Of a stretch of DNA of 64,000 nucleotides, positions 12,501 through 27,500 are shown piece after piece. The notes beneath the pieces are model-generated. The model worked only from the letters and a program-made list of their open reading frames with translations, was not told the origin of the DNA and searched no databases. Made by a program: the position numbers and the translations under genes. The stretch comes from Hymenolepis diminuta (lineage: Eukaryota > Platyhelminthes > Cestoda > Cyclophyllidea > Hymenolepididae), in the NCBI GenBank assembly GCA_900708905.1, contig CAADRB010000010.1, positions 1,732,450 through 1,796,449 on the forward strand, written 5' to 3'. Position 1 is the first letter of the stretch, and every line of letters starts with the position of its first letter.

Positions 12501-15500
12501 TCTGTTTTCTTTGTCGTGGGGGAGGAACACGAGGATAAGGAGACATCCAGAAGCCTCCGGGAAGAATACCTCCATCTTCTGATGAATGTCTTCCACCGCG
12601 ACCATAGCCTAGAGAGCCAGAATCTGCTGTCCAACAGCAAGAAGAACACTCCTCGGTCATTCCAGTGGTGGTAGAAGACAGATCAAGAGCGGAACCACGG
12701 GGAAGAAGATGGTGGAAAGAGGGAGGTGGGGAGTGGAAGTGGCATGGATATGTTGGATGGAGAAGACAGGGGAGAGAATCGGTGGGTCGACTGTGGTAGT
12801 AACAGGAGTCGAATCCGAGGTCACTGCTGCAATCCTCTTCGAGAAAATCGGTTTCATCGCCAACTTCGCATTCGAGTTCTTCGTCCTCGCCATCTTCTTG
12901 TTCAAATTCCAAATGGTCGTCGGGCCAACAACAGGAAGATGAACAAGGCGCTAGGCTAGCGACAGGAGCAGTGCGATCACTTGAACTGCAGCACCAGGGC
13001 TCTGTATATGCACCACCAGCTATAAGATTGTAAATAAATTAAATCCACGGTATATCAGTAATGATGTTAGGTTCGTATCTACCATACGAATCATAGAAGA
13101 ATAAAATTTGAGGATTCTAAATGAGCTTTTGACTGATTAACTCCTCTTTGTCCCTAAAATGCTTTCAGATTGGGATGTGGGGCAGCTAAATAAGAGTTGA
13201 GACGAAAAGGGATTAAGGGTGGTTCCCTTCTTATTTTCATATACTATAGAGATGTTGGTTTACATAATGAAAAGTTTACTAGTTCGAATTATTTCACTGG
13301 TCGTTTTTATGATGAAATAGAATTAATAATACTAAGTAGTCTGACGAATGGTTTTTCTCATTTAATAGTTTCTACGCGGACAGATAACACTGGACAAGTT
13401 GACCTATCAATCGAGTAAGGGACAGATCAATATCGCAAATGTGTAGATCTTATTAAGCTACATCAGCGGTCGAGGTGATTTTAAACCCAATAATAACTAA
13501 ATTAAGAGATCTCTCAACTAGATTAAATAATGCTTTTATGAACAGCTAGCAATACTCAGGATATTACAGGACAGAGAGGGGGCAAGTCAAGAACAGAAAA
13601 GAGTGAAGAGGCATTTGGTGTCGCTTATGACTGACGCACACTTAAGTAGTCAAACGAACGGCGTTGCGATCATAAGTTCTAATCCAGTTAGGCTGTTGAA
13701 ATAAATAATTCTAGGAGGATGATCAAACTAGATAAGATTTCACCAAAGTTAATTCATTCCACATTATGGGTATTATTGTAAGGGAAATGAACTGCCGATG
13801 CCACATCGATTAAAATGTTCGTCTACGGAAGTCAGATGAGTAACTGATTCGATGCTTATTGATTCAAACTCAGTGAGCGGAATGACCAACCCAACTGGTT
13901 AATTCTGACTGATAAAAGAGGCTGTAGAAATTGAATTTCTCACCAGAGAGGATTCATGATTCTACCCCACTACCCAAGATGAGTGCTTGAATATACTTTT
14001 AAAATGGGCTCGGCACTCGTTAATGGAAATGAAGGCCAGTATTTTCATTACAGCCGTAAAGTTAAACATGAGATTTTCATACTCCTGTGCGCTGGTGGGG
14101 AAGTGGTTAACGTGATTGTCTAAGAAGTTAGAGCTCACGAGTTAAATGTCCATTGATTCACAACCAGTGAGTGGAATGCTCAAACACACTGGTTAAGTTT
14201 GGCTAATAGAGAGCTGACAGAAATAACTTATGGCGTCACCGATATGTTGCTCAAGGTCAACATTTTAAGATACAATTTCACCAAGTGCTTCAAAGTTTAA
14301 ATAGAAAATAAGATATATATTAACCGTCATTAAACAAGAATGATTTAAGTTTATTTAAAAATGTATTGATCAAACAAAATCACCAAATTCCCGCTTTCAG
14401 CATATATGCAATTAAGTACCGAATACAAAGCATAAAATTCGAAAATCATTTGATTTTTTCTGAAGATATGATGGATGTCATATATATATGCATATGTATG
14501 TATATCGCGATTGGCTAATCGGAAAAATTCCAGTTCCATTCCCGGCAGCAGTAATGAAATAGATCCCTTACTTTCGCTCACTCGAAAGGATCGAATTTCA
14601 CTTAAAACCAGCGGTTCAATTGGATTAAAACAGAAATAAAATAACCATTCAGTGAATGAAATAAGACCTAGGAGAAATGCCCATCAAAATTAATCATGGA
14701 GGCAGAGAAAGAACTTTCTAAACCCATTAGGAGAAGCATTACTAACAGACTAACTCAATAACAATCCGGAGGACTTATTAGAACCGTTAAAGAAAGTTAA
14801 AATTAGTCCACTTAGAATTTTAGTCAAAGCGTTAAGTGTGACAACTTTTCACCAGTCAAAAGATTCGTGGAAAGATTTAGCCTATAAATAAATTAGTTTA
14901 TTCAAATAAATTATAAGATTTCCCCCTAAGACATAACGAAGGTCCTGATTGATTACATATGCTTCATTTCGTTCACAAAACTTCTGTTTCAAAAGTCCAA
15001 AAAATACAAATATCCAAGACTTTTGACCATTCTTTTGAGGGATGCGGTAATATCACAGGTTGGGGAAGAGTACTCTTAAACCTTCGCGACTGAGAAAGAG
15101 TACAAATCAGAGTATGTACTCCAGTAAGGTTCGAACTTGCAGCATCTGATAAGGTAGACCTACACAATAGATGTACCAATGAATAAGAGAAAACAATTAT
15201 TTCCTAACAAAAATTATATAAGTAAAAACAATACCTTGCCAATATAACTTACATGAATTAAGTTCGGAAACATCATTGGAATAAATGCCCATATTGAAGG
15301 GTGTCTGTGGGGGCTGTAATTGAGGTAGTGGTGGGTGTAACTGAGATGTTGATGGTTGAGATTGGGAAGGGATTTGCTCCAAATGCTCACTATTCGTTGA
15401 CGTAGTGGCCACAGGCGAATGTTGCATGGAGACAATCGCTACTTTGGCGGTACTATTACCAATTCCATTGGCGACCGCTGCTGAGGAATTGAGTACCCCA

Positions 15501-18500
15501 GAGACCGTAACCGGGTTTTCAGAAAGGAGACTCGGGGAAGTTCGACTCCGTAGTGCAGTACGAGCAGCTATGCTGGTTGCGCCGGAGATAGATGATCGAG
15601 AGGGGTGAAGGGTCGAACCAGTGAGAGTATTGATTGATGAAGAGGGAGGTGGAGGAGAGGGACAGCGGCGCTGAACTTTCGATCGATCGAGGGACTGAGA
15701 TGATCGATGATCAACCTATAAGGACAACAGAAAAGAACTCGAGAATGACATTGCAACTTTGGAGATTGAAGCAAAAGAAAGGTTCTCAAGAACTGAGAAT
15801 AAAGAAACTAAAATATTCAAAAAATGATTTTATAGTAGATGTCTAAATTGGTTAACCGAGACACTGTGTGGGTGTGCGAATGAAGTAGCTGTAGCGACAT
15901 TCGATTAGCGCTTCCAACTGCTAAATGGAATGATCCCGATGTATTTAGCTCCTTACAAGAAAGCCTGAAGTGGCTAAAACCCACCCTAGAGCCACTAAGT
16001 CACGAGTCCCAAAAGCGTATATTGGATGCATGGACTTATTTGTTCACAGCACAGTATTAACTTTCACCTGATTCCAAAATAAATAGATTAAAAAGTCCCA
16101 CCAGTCAATCAGTGACAGGACGCGAATTTATCATCACTATTTGAAAATCATAAATTAGCTAGGATTGTTATGGTAGCTAGCCTTCTCGATGAACCATTAT
16201 AATGAGCGATTCTTCGTTGATTTGGTAAATGAAGACCATGTTGTAGCTATTGCTGTGCAGAAGGGTGAATACTGACAGGGTCATTAGTTTGTTGGAGTTG
16301 GAGTAACAAGAACAGAGGTCATTAGTTTATAGAGCCGCCAAATTGTGAGGTCACCAAATTACAGAAACTAATGAACCAGAACCAGATCGTAGAAGCTAAG
16401 GCTAGCTAGCAGCTAACACAGCAAGCACCAGTTCCAAAAAGTAGAACACACAGTTGCGTAAGTTCAAGTGTATTGAATAAATCACAATGAGGATTCTAGA
16501 GCATAAGAGAGATGAGAGGGAAGGGTACAAGCAGACAACTGGCAAAAGTATGTTGAAGTGTGGGAATACAAGGGCAATTTATGAGTCACTTGGGCAAGGA
16601 CACGCACGGCGGTATGAGTGGAGATGTACTTTTGAATGAAACGGGACGGTTATAAGAAAGGAGAATCGATACGCTCGTCTAGACATGACAGACAGAGGTT
16701 TGAACCATAGGCAAAAATATCAACATCTTACCACAAAGAATGTGATTAAAGAGTAATTTTGGAAAATGCACAGCCATCCTTAGACTACAGTATGTCTGCT
16801 TTATTTATGCAGGCTAGGCCAGCAATTGATTTGAGGACAGAGAATGCCGTGAAAATAAACACACTGTAGGACATCGTTGACTCGTCACATGCACGGCCAC
16901 ATTTGTCTTAAATAAAAGCATGCCTAATTCTTACACTGAAAGGGATATAAAACGCTAATGAAACAACCATAATAAGTTAGGAAATCCATGTAAACTTCGA
17001 TTAACATGAATAACCAGTGTCCATTTCCAAAAGATGCGCATACATTGGATGGGAGAACCACCCTCCATTATCAATCATTTCATAAAGTTATAGTGGTATC
17101 ATTCCGGTGTCAAATCGACGACTGTGCAAATAAGGAGCTGCGTAGAAGAATCAAATGTATTAGCTAGGTGTCTCAATGGTAGATCAATTAAAACGAAATA
17201 GAATTTAACTAAACTGTTAATTTCAAAATTATGACCGTAATGCCGCCTGTTACCCTACTCTGTGAAAAAATCGACATATGGAGATTTTTACTTTGATGAA
17301 AGCACTTCTATAAAGGAATATAATGCAGAAATTCCTCAAGAGGAGATATATTGAACTAATTTCTCAGTCAATAATAAAAAAATTCCTGAAGCAATTATGA
17401 AAAATTTTAATAGGACTTTGTTTGGGTTGAAGGAAGACGTTCAGACGAGAAATTATTCTGTGGCCATAAACGAATCCAGAATATGTTCTGGAATTTGTTT
17501 CCTTTGAATCGGATGCTCAAAATTAGCATTGGGCACTTAACACTTTCTAATTACATCAGCAATTCCATCAGTTATGCAGTGACCAAACTAAAATTTATCA
17601 AAATCAAACATCTAGAACTGTATCTTACATAAAAAATATTCACACAAATAATGGTTGAAACCCACTTTTAAATGAATATTACCTAAATACATTGATGAAT
17701 TGAAATTTGAAATGTGATTAAATAAATTAAAATCAATAGCATAGCGACCATCGCATTCCAAATATTTAAGATCTCTTGTAAGCAGTAACAAATGAGGGTG
17801 ATACTGTAGCGAAACCTCTCTATTCTCAAGGTATCAGAATATGTAGCTATAAAAGGCCAGCGAATTATGGATTTATAAAAATCTAATAAGAATTAAATAA
17901 GATCAGCTAAATAACTCACTCGAACAGTTTTGACTGAGAAACAGAGCTTGAGATTTGATGAGGTATTCGAGTTATTAATAACCGAGGTGACGGATGAAGA
18001 AACAGATTCGTTGGTATTAGCAACTGGTGAACGAGAGGGACGATTAGCGGTGGTGTTGTCCTCACAACCGTTGGTAGAAGCCACCGTTGAGGACTGAAGA
18101 GTCTCTTGTTGAGTCTTTGAAGCCGAAGATTTCAAAGGTAAGATATCTTCCGCCGATTCTACACTCTCTTCGTGATATTTCATCAGGTGACGTGTCAGAC
18201 CGATACGAGCTTGATAGCGTCGGCCACATCGCGGATGGGGGCACTAGAGTGATAAAAACAAATGGTAAAATTCTTATTCAGTTTTTATCGTTATCGCATC
18301 AATACGTGGGTTTTGCTCTAACAACCTTTAACAAGTCACTGATGAAATAAGCTTTTAGCATGTGTAATCGAAGATAATTTTCATATTAATAAAACTGATT
18401 TGAAGATCACCTGAAGATAAATCATGAATACATTTTCAGATGAATTTTTAGCACATATTATGTCACGGTGACCAATTAATAAATTTATAATCAAGGAGAT

Positions 18501-21500
18501 TGACAAAATTGAGCCTAACCATTATGGAAGACTGAAAAGCAATGAAGGAATTTAGTCAAAATTATTCAGCTATACTCAGAGGCAGTTGAAACATATCAAG
18601 AGGACATCCAGAACACGGCCAAATTTTAAGAATCTATGATTGAAGAAATAAAGAGATAATGACTTTAAAAATCCACGTAGGAAGGGAATAAGAATAGAGC
18701 GTTCCTGCAAAGGCTCGAAAAAAGTGGAAACAGCGTATATTCATTACAATATTTCACCTCCTGGGCGAAGGCCGTTGATCTAATTCATTTTAACGAAGTA
18801 GTAAACCCCATTAATTGCCAAAAAAACAATAATTAGAAGTTCAGAATGAAAACAGAATGTTTGTTCGAGACTAACTCAGCTCCAAGGTGCTTTCAGCGTT
18901 AGTTATTTCTTTAAACAGAAGAATGTGACTAGATTCATTTTGACTCATTTGGAACCGTTCGTCATTACTTCAAATACATCTAACTATAAAAAATAAAAAT
19001 TAATAAACCTAAAAGAGAGATATAATTCGGGCATAGTATCAACTTACTCCCTTATAGCATGTTGACACACTCTTCCCTTCTATAGAAAATGGATAATAAA
19101 TGATTAATAATGAAACACGTAGAAAAAAACATGCCTTTTCAATAATCGTCCTGGGAATGGAAAATGCATTCTGAAGACTCTCCAACTGAGAATCTTGCAT
19201 TAAATTATTCCACATCCTTATGGGCTTGAAGCGCATTTAGCTTTCATTCAAGAAGTTAGAGGTTCACTCCAGGACCGCTCAACCACGGTTTCCTATACCC
19301 AAATTAGAAGTCAGGAGAGGGGGAGAAGTGGGAGTGCAAAGAGATGTGACAGATAAAAAAGTTAGTCAATAACGATTGCCTAACAAGACAGGAAATATCT
19401 GGTATGTATAGTTCGAGTTTTGACCACTATAAAGAAGTATCGGATAAGATGAGCGAACCCCCGGGATATTGAGAGAAAATTGTCCAAATACTTCTTAATT
19501 TTCAGCTCTTCCAAAATGAAGCTACTGTCGACGAAAGAGGGGAATCAGGTGTAAATAATTATAAAGGCAAATATAACATTGCTTCAATGAAGTTAACCAA
19601 TGCGGTCTAACAAGATTATTATATTAAAGAAAATCGAGACTGACTGTATACGACGTTCTAACCTCCTTTAATTAACTTTGAGCACCTTCCATCGAATTAA
19701 GTGTATATTTTTCGCATAACGCGAAATTGGATAAAATGAGACACTGGTTAGCAAAGGGTGTACCTTTCAACACCTAATTTGGGGAGGAAAAGCGCATGTA
19801 GGGTGATTGGGAAGTCACTCCTTATTGCAAAGAAATTAAACATTATAATTTTCATTCTTCTTTTTCGGAACATGAGAACACACAAGATTTTATTTGAAAT
19901 CCGATTTGTACATAAGCACTCCACTGCAGTTCTTTAAACTGCTCGGGATTTCACTATATAGCGTTTTGCTTTAAATTTCCCGCGACATTTCTAGGTGGAT
20001 TTTTAAATTGATCTGAGCATTTACATCTGTAATAATCACTCACTATCTTTTCATTTGAAACCACATTTATTCTTAAAATACTGCATATAAAAAGAGCAAT
20101 GTAATGAAACTAACTCGGCTATATTAACCAATTAGTAAAAAGCATTCAAAAAACTAAGAGTGTAATTTTGGATATTTAACCTACGATAAACACGAGACGG
20201 CAAAAAGCTCTTCAAATTTTGTTCCCCTAAAGTTTTATAATTTTAATATCAAGTGATCGATAAAAATTGGAGAATATTTAAATGATAATTAAAGGATGAA
20301 GGGGAGTAAAAAATGATTGAATGAAAGTTTAGCCTAATAGACGCCATTGAATTTGGTATTTATTCGCAAAACATTGCTCATGAAAAATAATATTGAAAAC
20401 CGCTGAACTCGTATATAAATGGATATCAAATACCAATAAATAGATTTGGATAAATTAGTAGGAATTACTCAGGAAGTAACGAAAGAAGTAGTTTAACGTA
20501 AACATAGAACTAATCTACGAAATAGAGGATTTCCGACAGTCTGTGATATGAGACAGAACATCAAAACAAGAAAAACAAAATCAGCAGACAAGTGTGAGGA
20601 ACAGGAGAAAGGAATAGGAGGTAAAGGAAGCACATGGATCTGGCTGCAAAAGCGGACTATTAATTAACTTAACTAAACGTCATAATTGATCTCTTATAAC
20701 AGTGAAAATACACGATATTATTAAAAACAGTTGATCAGAAAATGTTCCCAAATGACGCCCGTTGAGAGCAAACTTAGATCTAGAGAGAACAATAATTCTA
20801 AAATCTTCTGTAATGATACGGTATTTCCGAAGAACTGTCTAATTAATTTGAAAGAGGGCTGACCACCAATTAATTGTTGGCGTGCTAAAGATAGCACCAC
20901 CTGTCGTAGTATTAACAGAACGTTATAAAGTAGTTGAAATTGGATGCCTCGTAACTAATAAGCCAATATGGGAGGGGAAAGAATGCCTGGCAATACTTGC
21001 AGGCAAAAATCGTTAAGCGAATTCAGAGGAGTGATAAGATTGGCAAGCACTGTAGAGGAATAATTCAGTTGAGTATAATTGAGGGAGAATTAGGTCATAT
21101 AAACTTGATTAAGATAAAATGGAGAAAAGTATAAGAATTAACTGAAGGGAGGTGACCTACTAGGATCAATTTTCAAGTACCATATTTAATTGATCAGACG
21201 ATTTAAACATTCTATTTAGTCAAAAGTAAAGCCTATCCTCCGCTGTATGTTTTTTTTTCTGGATCTCGAAGTAAGGCTCCTATCAAAAGCATAAATTTGT
21301 CGTTTATGGCCATTAACGGTTATAAGGAGATCGTAAATGTAGAGTTGTTAAAACAGTAAGAGAAAAAAAGTGTTACATGCTCCTTTATCTAAAATTTTTG
21401 CCAAATGTTATTCTACAACAAATTGATATCTATTTTCTTATACCAACTTGTCTACTTTGTCTTTAAATACAAACAACAGCACGCTTTGAGGGTTAGAAAA

Positions 21501-24500
21501 GATAAAAAAGGAGGGTATTAGGTAGCTGAACAAATTAACAGCTCTGTAGCTATGACAAAGGAATAAACATGAGTACTGGACCTTAGACTTGTGCAGTTGC
21601 GGATTTACGTCTTCTGCTGAATTGGTATGCCAAATATGCGACTGCAAACCTTCATTCGTAATAAACTATATCAAATGCAACCCTCCACGTAATAACTCTC
21701 TATTCTAATCTCTGACCAAATCAACTGCCATAGCATATTTAAAGTCAAGAAAACCCTATATTTCAGAATCAATACTTTCAAATTTCGCGCTCGAAATAGA
21801 TACAGTATCGACACCTATGCACCTCCTTAAAAAAATTGCATCTTCGATAATTTTTGGCATGATTAACCAATAAAGTTAACCAACCGGTCAACAAGTTCTA
21901 AATATTGTAGACATGAGCTCATTCAGGAACCTATAGGTCGAACAATAGGACACATAAAGAATAGGACGACTGTAAGAATAGAGAATTCAAATGTATTAGG
22001 ACTCTTTTAATGTTCAGACGTCATTCTCTACTTTTGCTTGAATCTCTCCTCTTCATCTTCTATTGAACAATGCTACTTTCCCTCATGTTCAGATGGTTCT
22101 ACCTAAATAGTGCATTTTTTCGCTCTGCTGTGGATAAAAATAGTGAACGACGTGCAAAAATACGACTGATAAAAGCTCAAGTACGGTTAAATAAGACGCT
22201 GAAACAGACTCAGTGAGATGGCATATAATTTGTAACTTTTAGTGAACGAAAAAAAGATGAAGTATCTCAAGGCTTATTTGAACATAGTGTCTGGCTTTTC
22301 TCCTCAAGGTAAAGCGAAAAAGAGGATAGTTGATATAGCACAGCAGAACGATAACTCTGTTAGGTTGAGATTTTGATAAAACTTGACGTTCAACGGTGAT
22401 TGGAAGAAAATTTAAACAAATCAGTATTATTACCTAGCTCGGGAGTGATAAAGTTATGTTAACTAGCATCATCTTGTTACCTTGACCAATCGAAGAACAA
22501 AAACACATGGACTAATCATATAAATTAATCGATTGATCGATACGTTCTGAACATTGCGAAAAAAAAATTCGCTCAAGAATCCGGGGGACAAATCCTGAAA
22601 TTTGGCCATTAGAATATGAAACATTGCTCTACACCCATAATGTAAAAAATGTAGGACCTGGGTCTAAAAAAGCCAGTAAAACTCTCTTACATCTCCTATC
22701 TTTCATCCCTTATTAGACGATTTTCACGCTATCCAGCATTAAACTTTGCACTACTTTTTTTGTCTTACCATGGGTAATAATAATACATAAAAGAACATTT
22801 CATGAATTCTTTGGTACTGGTAGTGTGTATCAGATAAAAAATGAATAGTTGTATCCAAGAAAAAATAAATTAACAATATAATTACTCATAAAAATAGCAT
22901 ATTCATTAAAATGTTCTAAATAGCGGGGTCATTGCCTTGCATAATTTTGGAGTAAAGCCTACCCTGAAGGCAAATTCGAGTTATTCTTAAATTCTGAGAT
23001 CTGTCGTTATTTTGAAAGGCTAATTAAGTTATGACAGTTATGACGTGTTATTTACCATCTTTGATAATTTTACAATGCCGAAAGCAAAAAAGGTTTTCGA
23101 TTTCTCAACAAACAGTGGATTGTTTAGTCCTCTACGACAGGCTTGAGATTTATCCGCAGAAACAAAGGTGTTTCTGCAAAAATCAAGGCTAAGATGTCTT
23201 CTGACGTTTCTAACACATCTAAAACCACTGTTTCTTCAAATGATTCTAAAAATTCTACTCAATTTCCGGTTCTACTTGTCTCTCCTAAGGTGCTACCTAC
23301 TGCAACTCCGATTGAGGTGGTCACTCGGAGCTAGTGTAAAAATAACGAATCTCACACACTATGAACTCTTCCATACCTAAAGTCGTTCCAGCATGACTTG
23401 TCTCTGAGCCTACCGTGCCCATGTAACAATCAATCCCGAAATTCTGTCTGAATAATCACCAGATAAATCAAATATACCGCCTAAAGGAACGAAAGTTGTA
23501 TTTTGCCTCTCCCACAACTCCTAAATCGTTCACAAAGATCAAGTCTCCAAAATGTTTTGGTCAGTACAACTACATACGAGCTAAACCAAAGCATGTTTTC
23601 GGTCCTTAGCGATCGACACTGGTGGAAGATAAAAGCAAGCAACCAAAAGAGATCGGTCTTGCTAAACTTGCTTCTCACTCGAAGGGAACATTATCATAAA
23701 TTGTTGCCCAAAATGCAAGTGAGGCTTCACTTCCTTATCTTAAGGATTTTTTGTGCTCTCAGACTAACGTTCCTTGGTCTCACATTGATCTCAGTATAAC
23801 TGGACCCATTCGAAGAATTTTCAACCTAATTCCAATTGATTCTTAGTCAAGGTGGCCTTGCATGATTTTGGATCAAACCCCACCCTTTTATTGAGTTCTG
23901 GAATTTGGGATTATTTTAGAGACTAATGGGGGATAACTCTCTATGCATCTATCAGAATTACCTTTTATTCGCATTCTCCACGCGAATACCTCAGTTTTTC
24001 CGCCCACGAAGTTACAGCGACTTCATTTACGTCCCTATGACGCATAACCCCCGTCTGACATGTTTAAACGCGTCCATCGATTTCCCCTCTTTTCTATAAC
24101 CGCCTCGCTTCACACAAAGGCACATCTACGCTCATGCTCTGGCGTGACCTTGCCCAAGTGACTCATATAAAGCTATCCTTGTTCTCCAGACAACAACGCA
24201 CGCTGGTCAGTGTGGACTCCTACACGTCCTGTTCGTCTCCTCTCTTCCCCAGCACGCTGCTCTCTCTCCCTCTGTTACTCTTTGTGGTTCCCTTGAATAC
24301 ATTTTGGTCTACTCAGCTCTTGGTGTTCTGCTTCACAATTGTTGTTAGCTCTTGCTCAAACAGCTACGAATTGGTGACTGTTATTGTTGTCGTAATTTGT
24401 TAACTGCAAACCGTTGGTTGTTATCTAACTCCAACACTAATAAGGTTATAATGGTATGATATAGTTGGGGAAAAAAAATAATAGTAGTGATTAATACCCA

Positions 24501-27500
24501 GAATGTAAGTTCTCAATCAGAGATGTTTCAGGATATCTCCCAGGCGTCAAAGTAATCGAGTTGGAAAATATTTTTTTACTTATTTTGAAGGTGATATATT
24601 TCATGATTAACTCTACTACGAATGAACGGAAATAAAAAGATAACAGTATAAAGAATAGCCCAAGAGAATGATAAGACAGCTCCACATGATGCCAAATCAG
24701 GACACACGAATGTTCCCATTGTTAGGCATACAACAAACGATTATCATTGCCGCGAGCACAATCGAGATAGCAGATGTTAATATTCTGCAAACGACTTGTG
24801 AGTGGGAGAAAATACAAACAAGGGATTGAAATGAAACTTTCAACCCAAATAGTTACTAAATGGGATTTGATTTCGAGCAAGATAAAAGCTACGTCGCCAC
24901 TGGTATAACAGTGTGCAGCCACTTATGCATTCTAAGCTGTCCACTATGGTATACTAGGGCTGTGAAGTATCAGACGAAGAAGAGGGACGATTCGTAAATC
25001 AAACAAAGGCTTCCTTATGCCAAGTTACACACATTTTAAGTAAAAAAAGGATATTTGGGATGTTGGCTACCTGACCAGCCAGTAATAAATCATTGCGTCA
25101 TTAAGGTGTAAATGTATCCAAGAACAATACGAGTTCGATGAGGATTTAATTACAAAGACAGCGGCGAAACCAAAGACGAAACAAAGAAAAGTCTAGCTAA
25201 CTTTAGGTCACGATTGATCCTAACTTGTAAGAGATTCATCAAAATTGGGAGCACAACAGACGTAGATAGTGTTTAAGATTAGGAGCCAAGACACTGGCTA
25301 TCGCAGTCACTTGAATTGAAGACGTCTGTGTATTCCCATTTATTCATTGACATTCATTATAATTTCTGGTCTTTTTTTCAAATGGAAAGCGAAAAGGCCG
25401 GATTTCTCATCACTTCTAACATTAGTAATTAATCTCAACTCCAGTCTCAAAGCGTCGAGTACGAACGGACCGCTAGAACCAAAGTGGTCCCGATTAGGGA
25501 GTAATAGGAGATGTAGAGGCCGTTAATTTCCAAATCTCGCTGGAATAAGTTTTAAAAATGTGTGCTAGTGTTTAGAGGGCTAAAGGACTGTTCACTGTCT
25601 AAAATCAGACACTGGATAAATGGATTTAACTGACTGGATTCAAATGTCAAACAATTTATATGGTATGCAGGCTGCTAGTTGGCCTTAATAACAAAAAACA
25701 ATTAAGAATTGGCTGTTGTCACCGAGATTTGCCCACATTAGAGTGCAAAAATCAAATCACATTTTTCACTTATTATTTTCAATTGTATATGAATGTATTT
25801 TTCTCTGTCATTTCTAGTGAATTATTATTACAGCACTATCCAATTCAGTTTCCTATCCGTCTACTTACGAAGGTTTATTATTAAAACAAGTTCCCAAGGA
25901 TTCAAGCTCTTTTATTACGCTGATCAAATCGAAGGGAGGAAACAAGTAGTGAAAAATGAGCCCCGAGTTAAGAGATGCGTCTAGAAGGACAGAAATATGA
26001 GAAGAGAAATGAGTAAATGAACACTAACCAGTCTCAATGAATAAACAAAGGAGAGAAAATAAAAGAGAAAGAGAGATTAAATAATGATGCTAAAATTCTT
26101 CACCATTAAGCCATCATAAATGTGCAGTTTTACGAAATATATACAAACCCAATCAAGTTTGAGGACTAGTCCACTTCAAAATTTGTACATTTCGCATATA
26201 ATATTATTCTATTCCACCCTTGGAAGATTAAAAGTTCAAGAACCTGCTAAATATATTCACGCACATTAACATTCGGAAACAATTTGCTTGTGTACAAAGA
26301 TGTTAATATATCATTACATATATAGATCAGCGCAGACTCAGGATCTGCCTTGCAAAACTCAAGACCACAGGTTCTAATAATGGAGCCTCGAGCGGTTTGA
26401 GAAACTGTGGGCAAAAGCTTATGCGCAATTCGAATTTCAGATAAAACATCAAACTTTGTGTGTTGTTATGCTTCATTTTTATAAAATTATGTCAAGGAGA
26501 AAATATTGATGTGTAAAATTATTAAGTATTTTCCCTGACAAAATTAACTTTTATTTGATATTTTCTTCCCATTATTGAAAATAATGCTTATTTCTCAAAC
26601 CGTTTGTGAACTAATACGAATTACGCTATACTGTACATAGTTGGGATTTCGGCTTGTAGATGGTAAAAATGGTGCATAATAACTAATGAGTTGGATTTTA
26701 TACCTTAACACAATAATAAACAGTAACCAACTTCTCCCAGTGTTTGCTACAGAAGAGAAGTAAAGCAGGTGTCTTGCTGATAAAACAGCAAAAGAGCTAA
26801 ATCAAATAGCTGTCACGTGATGGTTAATGTACGTGAAAGAAAAGAAGACAGGCTACTGAAAAGGAGGCTGAAAAGAAGCTAATCAAGTCCAAAACACTGG
26901 AGCGATGTTTATTCATAAACTACCAGTGTTATAAATTTGCATTCCGCATTATTTTCTTTGAACATATCGATTTCCGAAACATTGATTACTCCGCGGCCTC
27001 GAATCACGAATTCTAGGAAATTCTTATTCCACTTAATTAAAACAAATACAGGATTATTTTCCTGGGAAAGTCTTTTTAAATAAAGTTAAATCGAAATGGT
27101 GCTTTTAGATTTCTCGTATTATTCAGTTATAGGTATTCAAATTAAGACAAACACCAGATGGTGTTAATAGAAGTAAGGAAGCAGAATGTCAACTATATAA
27201 GTGGCGACTTTGCGAGTAGCAGCAAGACTGTAGAAATGCCATGGGGATGACTAATGGATATTCTCAATATCTGTCTATCATCTCTAAAGAGCCTAATTAT
27301 GCTAATGGAGAACATGTCGAATATGCCATCGTATAAGAGAGGCAATAGGCCAGATATTACCAAACTTCGGCAATTGCCTTTTGGCTCGGAATTACAAGTC
27401 CGTTATTTTATGAGGAAGTGGGAAGAAAAAGTACTAAGTGTCCGAATTCCAGTGTTTGGAATGATTCAAATAGCAGAACCATAATTTGTGAAGGAATGAA

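Larger units (their letters stand above)
13020..15252 (-). other. Intron 4 of the zinc-finger gene (2.2 kb)
   Basis: Contains two plus-oriented SINE-like copies (about 13800-14000 and 14085-14235) and, at 15030-15180, a block with a tRNA B-box-like motif. Otherwise AT-rich with no coding signal. Confidence 0.7.

Noticed and set aside
12405..12959. Several 60-80 codon open frames on both strands
   Set aside because: They overlap the large zinc-finger exon 5 in other frames; its GC-rich composition creates chance open frames.
13005..13019. Alternative acceptor (ATACAG at 13005) for zinc-finger exon 5
   Set aside because: Joining it to exon 4 gives a TAG stop at the junction; the TATAG site at 13020 keeps the frame.
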